From Podospora pseudocomata (taxonomy: Eukaryota; Ascomycota; Sordariomycetes; Sordariales; Podosporaceae), in the NCBI RefSeq assembly GCF_035222375.1, contig NC_085890.1, positions 2,852,001 through 2,916,000 of the forward strand: a DNA stretch of 64,000 bases, given 5' to 3'. Within the stretch, counting starts at the first letter, position 1. Each line of letters begins with the position of its first letter. The notes under the pieces were generated by a model. The model did no database searches and was not told the origin of the DNA. It was given only the letters and a program-made list of their open reading frames with translations. This document shows, one piece after another, positions 35,701 through 46,582 of this stretch. The translations under genes were made by a program, and so were the position numbers.

Positions 35701-38700
35701 TATCCAGAGCTTGAATCATTCTTCCGTGACGCGCTCCGAATTCCGAATGCTACACTGAAAACCCTCGTCAATGAGGCTCGCCGGATAGTTCCCTCAGATT
35801 CGCTGGTGTACATCCGACAAGTTCTCATAGCCACCAGCGGACTGATCCAACCAAAAGCATGGAAGGAGAATCGGGATGCTGGCGTCTTGCAACTGAAATC
35901 ATTGAACATATTCCCAATATGGTTGGGGGAATCCGGTGGACGGTTCGACCAGCTCAGATCTGCCATACCCAGCCTTGTCAAGGACGATTGGTATATTGCG
36001 GACCGCCCGCATCTGCTTGCAAGTTTCGAGGGGAGAGCGCCCCTCCTGGCTCTCAGCTTGCCAAATCTGCAAGCACTTTCGAACTTGATTCAACTCCTTC
36101 AACTGGAGGAGCGCATGTTGTCAAAACTGGCAATCAAGGTGTCGAACATCCAAACCGACAGTGCACATAGCGTCGTCCACACCACGAACCTTCGTGCAAA
36201 AGCACACCACATTGCCCGGTATGCTACACGTTCCGATTTTCTCCCTCGGTCTCGCACCCCTTCTCTGGCTTCACCTTCGTCCATGTCACTACCTTATCAT
36301 GGATGGAGTTGGGAGTATTAAATGTTGACTGACGACTTCCGCAGGCTGCTTCCTAATAACACCACCATCGCAGAGAGGCAAGCAATCTTATCGCAACTGA
36401 ATCACATTCATGTATCCGAGCTGGAAAGATTTGAGTTCGGCTGGGAGATCAAAGGTACTGGGCTACAGGGCCGCACCGAGGCTGGTGCCGTGGCCCTACA
36501 CCTGCACCCAGACATGCTCGACGTATACATGTCTTCCGAGGAAGCGGTCATAGGGTTCTCCTCTCTCGAATTGCTGGAGGAGCTTCGACTTTGGCTCAAA
36601 ATCGCCGACGGTGAACGCACGTCGCTGCTACACCATGTTCTTACGGAGAAGAATGTAGAGAGAATCGAGGCGAGCCTTCGGAGGAGAGGCGTGCCGGAAG
36701 ACGTCCCGGAATGGGAGGACATAGCAAATGCCATGAAGCAAGGTGAGTCTTCTTGGACAATAATGGTATCCGCCGAGCCCGTCATCTGACATGGTCAGCC
36801 ATCTCAATGTGCCCACGGTGCGCCAGCATTACGCTCTCATCCGCTACTATTGCGGGAGAAATATCAGGGGACGATTGCGAATTTCAGAAACCGTACGCAC
36901 AGCAGAATCCTTCGAAGGCTGCCAGGCACCACAAGAGTCCGGGGAACCCCAAACACAGGGGCAGTGTAAGGCCGGTGGCGGGGCTCTACAAGGAGTATCT
37001 TGAGTCCCGTGAACCCGCCGCCAATCGCACTTTCCACGTCATTAAAAATGGTATTGTTCCGCTGAGATCATCGCCTGTTACTTTTGGTGGAAAGAGGGAC
37101 GGCGACCCGCAATTTGTGGGAGAATACTTGGTGAGAATACGATGACCTTTCTTGCTGAAATCCGTCACATGAGGTACACATAACTGACTGGGAAAGGTGC
37201 TAGGTCTCGGAATATTTATCACGATCTCTTGGTAAGGATTATGTACCTACGGAGCACTGGAAGAGCCCATTGCGGGTCGGTGCCGGGCATCCCCCTCCCG
37301 ATAAGGACGCAAAGGCTGTTGCCACTTTTGTGATCAAAGATGTGGGCAACAAGTTGCGGGGGAGGCTTTTTGAACTGGATGATCAGCGTCTGAAGATGCT
37401 AGCGGTGGAGGTGACATTTCACATGTGTGTCTGTGTAACGGAGGGATCTCTGAACACACCATTTCGACTTCAAGGTCCCCATGCTCAGCTGGTAAGTTGG
37501 TAAAATCTTCGGGATTAAAGAAAATGAAAGACCGCCAAATAATGCTTTACTAACAATTCTTTCTCCCAAGGCTCAAGATTTGGCATTAACCAACACAAAG
37601 CCAGTGGACGAGGTTTTTGTGTTGCTCCGTGTTTACAATGTCACGAGGCATTGTCGTGTGGCTATCTTTATCGATCCTTGGGCCCTGCGCACAAAAGGAT
37701 TGCTATCGATTGTCCCGTATGGTGGGTGGCAGTGTACGCTGGACACTTTGGGTGCTCCCGCTCCTTCCCACCTCAACTTGGATGCAACTCACACACACCT
37801 GGAGCCGTCCAACTGTTACAAGTACCTCTCTTTGCAGCCCAATCACATCCGGGTGTTGTACCTTCACCCACACAAGGGCCGAAGAGAGGCACCGCTCGAG
37901 GCGTCTATACATCACGTTGCCCTTTCCTCTGAGCCGAACTTTTCCGCCTTCTCCTACGTCTGGGGAAACTCCGAAACGATCGAGGTTTTACAGACTTCTG
38001 AAGGCAATATCGCAATAACGCGGTCCCTAGCCACAGCACTGCGACTAATTAGACACGAGAAGTCGCACGTGTCAATCTGGGCGGATGCCGTTTGCATAGA
38101 TCAGCACAATGCAGTCGAGAAGAGCGCGCAGATTCGTCTCATGCAACAAATTTACCAGCAGGCAGATATGGTCCTAGCTTGGATAGGCGAGGCCGACAGC
38201 CATAGCAGCAGGGCCCTCCAGTTTCTCACGCAACTTCAACATGGTGGCGGGGTCAAAGCAAAACTACCGGAAAACGACGATCCGATCTGGGGGTCCCTAA
38301 ACATGTTGCTTTCGCGGGAGTGGTTCTCTCGCATCTGGATAGTCCAGGAGCTTGTCCTGGGCTCCAAGGTTGAGATGCTTTGCGGCAATGAAAGCATCCG
38401 GTGGGAGGACTTCTTCGAATCCGCCGTCATAGCATGGCAGCACCGTTTCGACGCGCTACCCAATGCCGAGGCAGCGCTCGCGATGGGGTTTGCCCGGCGG
38501 CAATTGAAGCTCACCCGACACAAGCTCGGCTTCTTCCAGTTACTCGAGTCCTTTTCACACACCAAGGCAACGAAATGCGAAGATAAGATGTTTGCCCTGC
38601 TAGGAATCGCCTGCGACGTCGCGGAGGAGGAATTCGATCCAGACTACGGGTCGGGGGTTAAAGCCGTAGCGCAACGATACGCGGTGAAGTTCGTCGAGAA

Positions 38701-39601
38701 GGGCATGGTGTTGGATCTGCTGTACCGATCCGGAACGGGAAGGTTGCCAGGATCAGCTACTCCGTCGCCCGTGGCGTTCACGTCGTCTTCGTGGATCCCC
38801 GAATTCACAAGTAGCCCCTTTCCCGAAACAATCTCCAACTGGAACACCGGCACCGCAAGGTATTTTGCCGGGCACCGCGGCGTGCCGGAGGCTTCTGTGC
38901 ACTTTACAGGTATAGTGGCGAGGGGCACGGCGCACCAGCCTGTCCTAGCCGTGAGAGGGGCCATCATCGACAGCCTGGCAGGCACTGCGGAGCTAAGAGT
39001 TGCTACTCATAGCTTTGCCTCGTTCACAGCCGCAAACGAGGATCTCGAGAGATTCTTTGCCTTTCTGCGCGAGTATCCAACCGGTGAGTCTCTAGAAACA
39101 GTGAGGCTCAAGCTGGCCATAGGCGGAGCCACCGGCCCATGCTCCTCCAATTTGATACTACGCCGATCACATTGGACCCTTGCCCAAGTAGGCGATGCCG
39201 CCACCAACGTCCCGGATGGCTGCGTGTGGCCAGCAAACCTGAAGGACGAGATACTTTGTGCGAGACAGGGAGGAAACGTGGCCATCTATACAGACCGTCC
39301 ACGATCTTCACTGGAGACCGTCGCGGCATATTGGCGGACGGCCGCGGCTTTCACCAAGCGCATTCCCAAGGCGAAACTGTGCCACACGACCAAGGGGTAT
39401 GCGGGACTTGTACCCGGAAACGCCCGCGCCGGCGACAAGATATGCCTGTTCCGAGGCGGCGCAGTACCCTTCGTCTTGAGGGCTGGACGTGTTCCCGGGC
39501 AGTACTGGCTCGTGGGGGAGTGTTATATTCACGGCATCATGTACGGAGAAGCTTTGGGATGCGAGGAGGCCAAGGAGCCGGGCACTATCTGTCTGGTGTA
39601 G
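32754..39601 (+). CDS. GHKL (sacsin/NOV-like) ATPase - DUF3883-like - HET domain fusion protein
   Basis: Predicted join(32754..32953, 33011..33791, 33851..35508, 35565..36218, 36345..36742, 36799..37130, 37204..37491, 37571..39601), 2113 residues. Residues 82-152 carry the Hsp90/sacsin-type ATP site: N-box ELIQNIDDNNY (82-92), G1 box DSNETGF (111-117), G2 box GRKGIGFKS (142-150). FLPIRDYGFR and FVCHADFDLVANRED, joined by splicing, finish the module. A long unassigned helical region follows. Exons 7-8 hold a DUF3883/NOV-C-like segment (AVEVTF, PFRL, FVLLRVYNV). From residue about 1561 a HET domain starts (FSAFSYVWG, then SIWADAVCIDQ, QIYQQADMVLAWIGE, EWFSRIWIVQEL), with some 400 residues after it. 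HET domains are TIR-related effectors of fungal incompatibility cell death. Introns 2 (GTCCGT donor) and 7 are the least typical. No in-frame ATG lies between the start of exon 8 and the HET core, which argues against two genes. Confidence 0.82.
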
Positions 39602-39709
39602 TCTGATAGAAGGCAATAATCTCTAACGTACATTATCAGCGGGTGACCCATATCAGCGAGTGACCCACCTCCCACCACACCCTAACAAACCATCCTCAAT
39701 TATACCACA

Positions 39710-41518
39710 TCAACATAAGGAATTAACTATAATTACATCAGAAACAGCTGAATCAGATGCTTCTGCAGCCTCTTGGCAAGTGCGCGCATTATGGCCAGGC
39801 TTGCCGCACACACTACAGCACCGAACCTTCGTACGAGCCCCCCCTGCATTACTACTTTCCGGCTGCGTTTCTTGCACTCCCTCCCTATCCACGGCCTTCT
39901 GATCCAGTAGATCCTGTGCCTCTTGTACAGTAAGTGACCCTCCAAGCCTTACGCGTGTTTTTAGCTCTCCGGCGTTTGCTTAATGCCTCATTGGCCTTAC
40001 GGAGCGACGAGACCTCTGCACGAAGGAGAGCCACCTGGTGCATTATAGCTGTTGTACCCTTAGTAAGCTGGTCTACCGCAGCCAACATTGAAGTCGGAGA
40101 GCTATTTTGATGGTTGGCAATGCGAGTCTTAATAAGCGTTGACTGTGAATTGGCTTCTCGAGGGTTGTGTGGTGTTTGGGAGACCCAAGGTTGTGCAGTG
40201 CCGGGCCGTGAGTTTGGAGGTGTTGGCGTACGAAGCTTTACATCTAGCTTAAAAGCACCCCTCTGGATCGTATGGTATAAGGCCAGCACCTGCAAAGCCA
40301 CCTTGTATATTCTTCTCCGTTATAGAGGCGAAGAAGGCCTCGCGGAAGGCACAGAGGAACTCGAGCTTGCTTACGTGGTTGATATGCATGCGCATCAAGT
40401 CCTCGATCTGGCGGCCGTACGCCTGTTTTAGCGGCCCAAAGCAGCCAACATCGAGTGGCTGGAGGAGGTGGGAGGAATGTGGAGGCATGCAGAGCGTGAT
40501 AATGTTATTCTGCTGGCAGTAGCGCTCGAATTCGGTCGAGTGGTGGCTTTCGTGGCCGTCGAGGATTAACAACCGGTATTTGCCCTTTATACGGGACGCT
40601 GTATAATGGTCGAAGTGTTTGATCCAATCTAGGCCTACCGCATTGGTAGTCCAGCCATTATCGGTAGTTGCGATGCGCCAGGTGGACGGTAGGTTGCACT
40701 CGGTATACCAGTTGGCAAGGTGGTACTGCGCGGCTAAGATGATGAAAGGAGGGATGGCCCAGCCGAGGGCATTGACTCCCTGGATTACCGTTGCCCATTC
40801 GTGTGACGGCTGTGGCGGCGTCACCATATATATACCACTGGAGCGAGCCAAGCCAGGAAGCTTGGCTCACTTGTAGCTTTTGATAGCAATCACAACAGGT
40901 TTGGCGCAGTGGTCTGCCCTGCCGTGACAATTCGCGGTTGCCAGGCTGGGCCAGTTTCGCCTTGCTAAGGCCGTCTGAGGTCGTAACTACCATACCCGCG
41001 AAGATAATACCCATCATAAACCCAGTCTCGTCGAAGTTGTAGATATCGTCATCTACAATACCGTACTTGGCCTTAGTATTCCGTATAAGCGCGAACCACT
41101 CGCTAATGACTTTTGGATCCACGCATTTGGCCCTCTGGTAGTCGTATCTACGCGTAAAGCGCGTACAGAGCTCTGGTTGGCGTTTAACAAATCGATGTAC
41201 CCAGAGCTTGCCGACAGGGGGCGCATCGCGTACGCGTAGCAGTTGGTTGGCCATATCTTCCACACCACGCAATCTGGGTGGAAAAGCTCGCGCACATAGC
41301 TCAATAATGTATTGGACAATAGCCTCCTCTTCTGATTGAGTGAGCTTCTTCGAATTAGGTGTTATATCGCGTCGTGCAGGCTTGCCGATGCGGCGACGCC
41401 CTAGTGTTTTACGGTCGACTCCGTAAATTTTAGCTGCAGCTCGTTCGCTTAGATTCTCGTCATTTTGAAGAGCTTGGAGGGCTAAGATTATCTGGCTTTC
41501 GTTTGAAGTAGTGGGCAT
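39710..41518 (-). pseudogene. Pogo-family transposase, interrupted (copy A)
   Basis: Starts MPTTSNESQIILALQALQ with an N-terminal HTH (ERAAAKIYGVDRKTLGRR), then a CENP-B-type HTH (FPPRLRGVEDMANQLLRV), then the DDE_1 catalytic core: NFDETGFMMG (first Asp), LLILDGHESHHS (second Asp), HLLQPLDVGCFGPLK (third Asp). The C-terminus has a CCHC zinc knuckle, CCSVCGKPGHNARTC, unusual for this family. The frame is broken by the MITE insertion after GNRE and again in the C-terminal third, where the frame changes after IPYDPE. It would not make an intact transposase. The catalytic Asp codons themselves remain. Confidence 0.88.
40802..40929. mobile_element. 128-bp MITE inserted in the Pogo transposase
   Basis: Bounded by the 5-bp target duplication ATTCG (40797-40801 and 40930-40934) and inverted ends TGTGACGGC and GCCGTGACA (one mismatch as inverted repeats). 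Copy B of the transposon lacks it, giving an empty-site comparison. It has no coding capacity. A second, diverged copy is at 44011-44113, sharing the core GCTTGGCTCACTTGTAGC. The autonomous partner is not in this window. Confidence 0.85.
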
Positions 41519-41968
41519 TTTGGATGGTAGAGGAAAGTTGTTGTGAAGTGCAAAGATGTCGCGTCGCGTAGAAAGTGGGTCACTCGCTGATATGGGTCAC
41601 TCGCTGATAATGTACGTTAGATACTTTCAAATTTCAGCTTTTGATAACCATAAGCTCTCTCTGTTCGGAGCAAACCCTCCTGTTGCTGTTGTAACCAGTT
41701 CCGTTTACAGGTCTAATTGCCGGTTTGTTGCGTTGGGACCCCACGCAGTTATCTTGATGCATATATTGTTGACTGAACAAAAGAAAGCTTTCAAAGGAGC
41801 ATGCCAAACCATACTAATACCGATAGAGCAACCAACCTATCTACCAAGGTCTGTGAACTCCCTGATCGCTGACTTGCATGTGACCACACTGAATACCACC
41901 TCGATGAACTGCTCTGACGAGCCTTGCCTGTGACCCTGTAATGCCCACCTGCTCCACACGATTCGTAT

Positions 41969-43449
41969 CTAGCTGTCTCTACCGAGCAGAGTATCAGGTA
42001 GAGTAACCTTGGCAGCGGTATGTACATCAGGTTGCACATTAGCTTGTACATCCGACTGCTCTTCGTCTGAGGCCCAGTCACTGCTCCCGTAATTTGAAGT
42101 ACTTTGGGGCCCCGGATTAACACGGGAGACCTCCGATTTTCTAGGTAAAGAAGGCGTGATCCTGCCACCGATGCCGGGGTTCCTCATGGCTTTACGCCTT
42201 TCAGTCAATCCTGCATTATCTACAACCAGGCGTTGAAACCCCTCGACCTCAAGTTCTAGCCTCGACCTATCTGTGTTGACCTCCTTGAGTTCCTCTTCCT
42301 TTTCCGACAAGAGGGCTTGTAGGTTTCGAACTTGTGCTATCAACGAGGTACTAATTTCGGCAGCAAATTCGATGTTGTGGATCCGACTGGCAGGTTGGTT
42401 GCCCACTTTACGGTTGGGAACACTGAACTTGGTAGGAGATGGTGTAGCCAACGTTTCGAACTTTGACGGACTCACAGAGCGCTATAAACAAGAGTCAGTC
42501 CTGTGCTTATGAAGCAAGCAATCTGGAAGTGGCATACTCTCCCGGCCTTTCCCTCCATGGAATAAGGCGAACCCTGAGATTCATTGCTAGGAACCCTTTG
42601 CTTGGGAAGCAAAGCGCGCGCACTATCTCTAGCCACCTCATTGTAATCCTTTTCGATATCTAGAAGTCTTTGGCGCAAATCGGGATCAAGCTCAGTTTCG
42701 GATTGTAAGCGCTCCACCTCGCGAAGCTTCTCGGTAAGCTCTTTTTGCTGCTGTAGAAGCGCGGTGCCCAGCTTTCCAGCTTCCTCCATCCGCCGTTCGG
42801 TGTCCCTCAGATGGGCCTGGATGGCGCGTTTTGTTTTCGCGGCCGAAGCGCCGGGAGCAAGGGCGAGGAGGTGACCATCGAAGTTGGAGTGCCGGAGATG
42901 TGTAGGGCCGGACGGGCTTATGACGAAAGGGTCAGCTGCCTCTTCCATCGAACGCATGTGTCCGCTCGTGACTGCAAAGCCTCTGGCGACCTCATCGTAT
43001 TGACTCTTTATTTTATCAAGCTGTTTTTGCAGCTCCGGTTCCAATTCCGCGTCATCAGCCTGCTTCTGCAAATCTCTGCTTGCCTTTGCGGCCTGTTCCT
43101 GCAAGTCCCCGTTTGCCTTCTCGAGCTCCCTCATCTGCAGCATCCAATCTTGCAGGACTTCCGCGTGGCTCTCCTCCTTCCATCTCGCTTCCTGCAACTT
43201 CTCTTCCTTCTCATCCAGCAGGCTTTGCAAGGTTTGGATTTGCGAAGCCAGCTCACGGTTCTGAAACCGCACACGTACGCATGTGATTGTCGCGGGGAGC
43301 TGCGTCAGACGGGTTGGTGCCCCTGCTACATCGTTGGGTTGTTGCAATGAAGCGGCGAGCTCTGGATATTCCTCGACTGGGTATTCGATGACGTCTACCT
43401 CGACGCTGTTGGGCGGACCAAGGTGCAGGAGTGCAATAGAGTTTTCCAT
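41969..43449 (-). CDS. Coiled-coil protein, possible ApsA/Num1-like fragment
   Basis: Predicted complement(join(41969..42481, 42538..43449)), 474 residues; a 56-nt intron GTATGC to TAG, phase 0. It begins MENSIALLHLGPPNSVEVDV. Most of the protein is heptad-rich coiled coil (IQTLQSLLDEKEEKLQEARW, LRDTERRMEEAGKLGTALLQ). It has an internal duplication: ELEPELQKQLDKIKSQYDEV and ELDPDLRQRLLDIEKDYNEV, each followed by a Ser/Pro linker. Exon 2 has another coiled coil (LQALLSEKEEELKEVNTD) and a Ser/Asp-rich tail. The repeat style recalls the cortical nuclear-migration protein ApsA/Num1, but there is no PH domain and the length is far too short, so this may be a truncated duplicate or an unrelated coiled-coil gene. 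It lies between the two transposons. Confidence 0.65.
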
Positions 43450-44010
43450 GGCTCTCTCGGGCGTTATCTGTTAACACTCAGTCCAGACTTCAGGAAGGTA
43501 TGTGGTATGGAACGTTGGGCAAGACCATGTGCGGGGAATTTCAGCCAGCCCTGCCCTTCAAGTTAGCGGGGGGAGGTGTGCGTAGTAGTTACCAGCTCTA
43601 GTAATTGAGTTAATCTCGGCCCGTTCGATTGACGGGTATCACTTGAATCCGGCTATCAAAGGAAAGAGGGAGAGGGTTCCGTGATAACATGCTACGTGGT
43701 GCGGATTGATAGGAAGTCGAGATCAACCCATTCAGTTGCAGGCATCTATGATTTGTCGAAGCTGGTGAGCAAGACCCACTCCGAGAAACCTCAGCTGGCC
43801 GAGACCTGCGGTTTGGCTGCACAGTTAGGCGTCCAACCACTTTGATCTCCGACCTTCTAGGATTCTCGCTCTTGTTTCGACCACACCTTGGTTGTTCCCT
43901 TCTCCATCTCCGTCCATGGGACATTGCCATTTCCCTACCATCTTCTTGTTTCTTCAATCGTTTCTGGCTAGACGTACACGCTCGAGCACCCCAAGAATGA
44001 GGCATAGCCT
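43450..44010. other. Gene-free stretch upstream of the coiled-coil gene
   Basis: No convincing coding frame. Probably the promoter of the minus-strand coiled-coil gene. Confidence 0.45.
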
Positions 44011-44113
44011 CCACTGGAGCGAGTCGAGCCTGCAAGCTTGGCTCACTTGTAGCTTTTGATACCTAGCAATCACACCTTTGTGACGCAGCCTGGGGGTTCC
44101 ACCACCCGTGACA
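44011..44113. mobile_element. Diverged second copy of the 128-bp MITE
   Basis: Shares CCACTGGAGCGAG, GCTTGGCTCACTTGTAGC, TTTTGATA and AGCAATCACA with the MITE at 40802-40929, in the same order and orientation, and ends CCCGTGACA. The opposite terminus is not recognisable, so it is truncated or diverged there. Confidence 0.7.
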
Positions 44114-44383
44114 GGTACCTTACCTATCTGTAATCGAGATCCTTTTCGTCCAACGCTAACCAACACGGCCTTCAACAGACCTTTGCCGGCGGCAAGATAT
44201 CGGTCGCCTCTAAGAACGTTCTTGGGTTGCCGGGAAAAGACGAGAGCTCGAAGCTCATACGACAATGTCAATGATGATGTGATCGAGTCGAAAGGTAGGA
44301 CAGTGCCAGACCATCCGCACAGCAATGCCCAGCACTGATAGTTGACATTCTTGGCAGCCCCGAAGAAACACACAAGAATGAGG

Positions 44384-44934
44384 ATTATGCCCCGGCGATG
44401 ACCAACTTCTTCCACGACTGCAACCGCCTCGGGCTCGGGATCGTCTCTGGCGCCACCCAAGACTGTACAACCATGCGGTGACCCCGTGATAAGGCAGCAG
44501 CACACCGGTACAATGCCGTCAGCATTGCTAATGCTATGTTTTGATGTTGGATGAGGTTTCTTGGGACCCCATGTCCCGGGAGCATGATGTTATCCGCCCC
44601 GGACTCCTGAATATTGACTATTTGTGCCAAAAGGAATGGTAAGAATGGACAAGGCCGCTATCGCTGCTCTCGAGCTTGTCCGGAATGTTCAGCCTGCAGC
44701 GCCTCGCCGGAGCACCTTGTTTGCTCTGCTTAATCACACCTGCACCACTGAAGGCCGCCGCATGCTTTTGAGGCCTGCCTGGAAACGGGAGCCGCTTCGC
44801 CGAAGTCAACCCGACCGGCATGTTTCCCCGCGCGCTGTTGTTCTCAAGCCCGCCGAGCATTGTCAACGGAGAGCACCAGAGTGTGAGTCTGAAAGCTGGC
44901 AAGCACTATATAGTTGATCCCAATATGATATTCA
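44384..44934 (+). pseudogene. Gene relics including a MutS-core (MSH4-like) fragment
   Basis: At about 44639-44785 the plus strand reads VRMDKAAIAALELVRNV, then LFALLNHTCTTEGRRMLLR. This matches the start of MutS domain III in eukaryotic MSH4-type proteins (pattern: a Leu-Glu-Leu helix, then LFxLLNxTxTxxGxRMLR). No MutS ATPase or other domain is nearby, so it is an isolated piece. Just upstream (44384-44470) and downstream (44790-44933, for example TGMFPRALLFSSPP and VSLKAGKHYIVD) are further coding-like segments in other frames, separated by stops, whose origin I cannot name. Together they look like decayed or transposed gene pieces between the transposons. Confidence 0.4.
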
Positions 44935-46582
44935 TTGCTTCTGCTCACCAAGTCTGAGGCCCATCGAAGTCCTTCTGTCTTTGATATTACCGTCGGATAT
45001 TTGTGTCATCAATGCAGTCTGACGAGCCCACGCAGTTTCGTCATCATACCTTTCGACTTCTATGCCATTTCAGTTGTGTGCTACAGAGCGTAATCCATGA
45101 TGACTGGTGCATGATGTGGATGATTGCCAGTGAGGCAGTGACTAGACACCGACATGAACAGGATGATGGGATCAGCTAGCTGAGAATTCAACGCAAAGCT
45201 GATCTGGCGCATAGAGATCTTATGGCAAGCAAAGCCCCAGGGTGAATCGGGTCATTAAAAGATTCATCACCACATCATATACAAGACTATGAAAGTTATT
45301 TTCATTCTCTTCATTATCTACTCCTCTTTACCATCATTCATCCTTCTGACGTGCTACCGGAGGGCCTTGTGACCAGCCCTATCCTTCAGGACCACCACCT
45401 TCAAGTCAATTCCCTCACCACCCACAGCATTAATCCTGTTGAGAGCTTCAAGGACGAGAGTAAGCCCAAGATTACAAACAAGGATGGAGAGGAAATTTGC
45501 GAGGAAAGCGGTTCAGCCATTGCACATCCCAAAGCAGGGAGGATTTTGTTCGCCTGACTTGCTCATTTGGAAGCCCGCTGCCAGAGGTACGCACTTTGTC
45601 TTGCGGGACTCTAGTCTTCAACAACCCTGACCTCATATCTGGACCTTGATGCCTGGTCTTCTACGTATCCGATTACTGACAGCTGACCACCACATCGAGT
45701 TGCCACGAATCTATCTATAAGTGGCCGTCCTCCCTCGTATTCATGCTCGGAGAGAATCAAGCGGGATATGGCTCGTCGGGCGGATGCTTGTGGTTGGGCT
45801 TTGCGTGACTTGATCCCGAAGAAGCAGAGCTATCATGAGGCCTCTGGGCTGTTGGAGGTTACATCTGCTGGACAACATGGAATTATGAAGGATGGCTGGA
45901 CACGCCTACACACGTCTTGGAGGATTGAAAGTCGTGGACATCAGGGGCTTCGATATTGGTCCTAGAACAATATTACCTTCCATCTTTTCTTCCATTTAGA
46001 TCCCTGCCATGCCGTTGCTTTGGTCATCTTTATATCTGTGGGGAAACCCATGAACCTTTGCGTTATTTTTTATAGAGCTGTGATTAACCACTGATCAAAC
46101 CCCTTCCGGCTTGGTCCTGAGACTATCAGAGAAAGTGTGGAGTTACGTGTAACCTCTTCTCATCCCCTATCCGAGCTTTCCTACAATCATATACCTTTCT
46201 CCTTGCCTTTTCCAGCAAGGCCTTTTTGCTCCTGTCTTAACTGATGATCTTTGCTGTGGGCCTCGGATCAATTAGCGCTCGCGTCAACGGATGAGTATCA
46301 AATGTGTAGTTTTGTGTTCCACGCAATAAGAGCTCTTCGCCACATCTACCAGGAGCAACATTGAAACGGAGCAGCCATTGATTTGAAGATTATAGCAATC
46401 GGTATTAGGTGAATTGAGGGATTGGCAGCCCTACCAATGTATAAGTACTCTGTTCTTTGTCCCTTCGCATTTTCTTATTTTCAACAACTTACCCTCTTCC
46501 AATTCAGCCGTCTCCTCATCATCAGCGTCGCGTCGCTAGCTAATATCTAACCCTTTCATCAGTCACAGCCACAGCTGTCGCC
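44935..46582. other. 1.6 kb gene-free stretch
   Basis: No supportable gene. Short frames near 45351-45640 and 45768-45965 lack domains. Base composition is mixed with AT-richer patches. Confidence 0.5.

Larger units (their letters stand above)
39626..41617 (-). mobile_element. Fot1/Pogo-type DNA transposon (copy A)
   Basis: A 1992-bp Tc1/mariner-superfamily element flanked by TA on both sides. Its ends are inverted repeats beginning ACGTACATTATCAGCG, with a second subterminal copy of the ATATCAGCGAGTGACCC motif inside each end, so each terminus has a doubled binding-site-like motif. The transposase reads on the minus strand. It inserted immediately downstream of the GHKL-HET gene (25 bp past its stop codon). 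It carries a 128-bp MITE inside the transposase gene, which accounts for nearly all of its extra length over copy B (1861 bp). Confidence 0.9.

Noticed and set aside
44384-44470. Coding-like piece (MTNFFHDCNRLGLGIV) suspected to be a 2-oxoglutarate oxygenase fragment
   Set aside because: Only a loose resemblance over a few residues; not enough to name a family.
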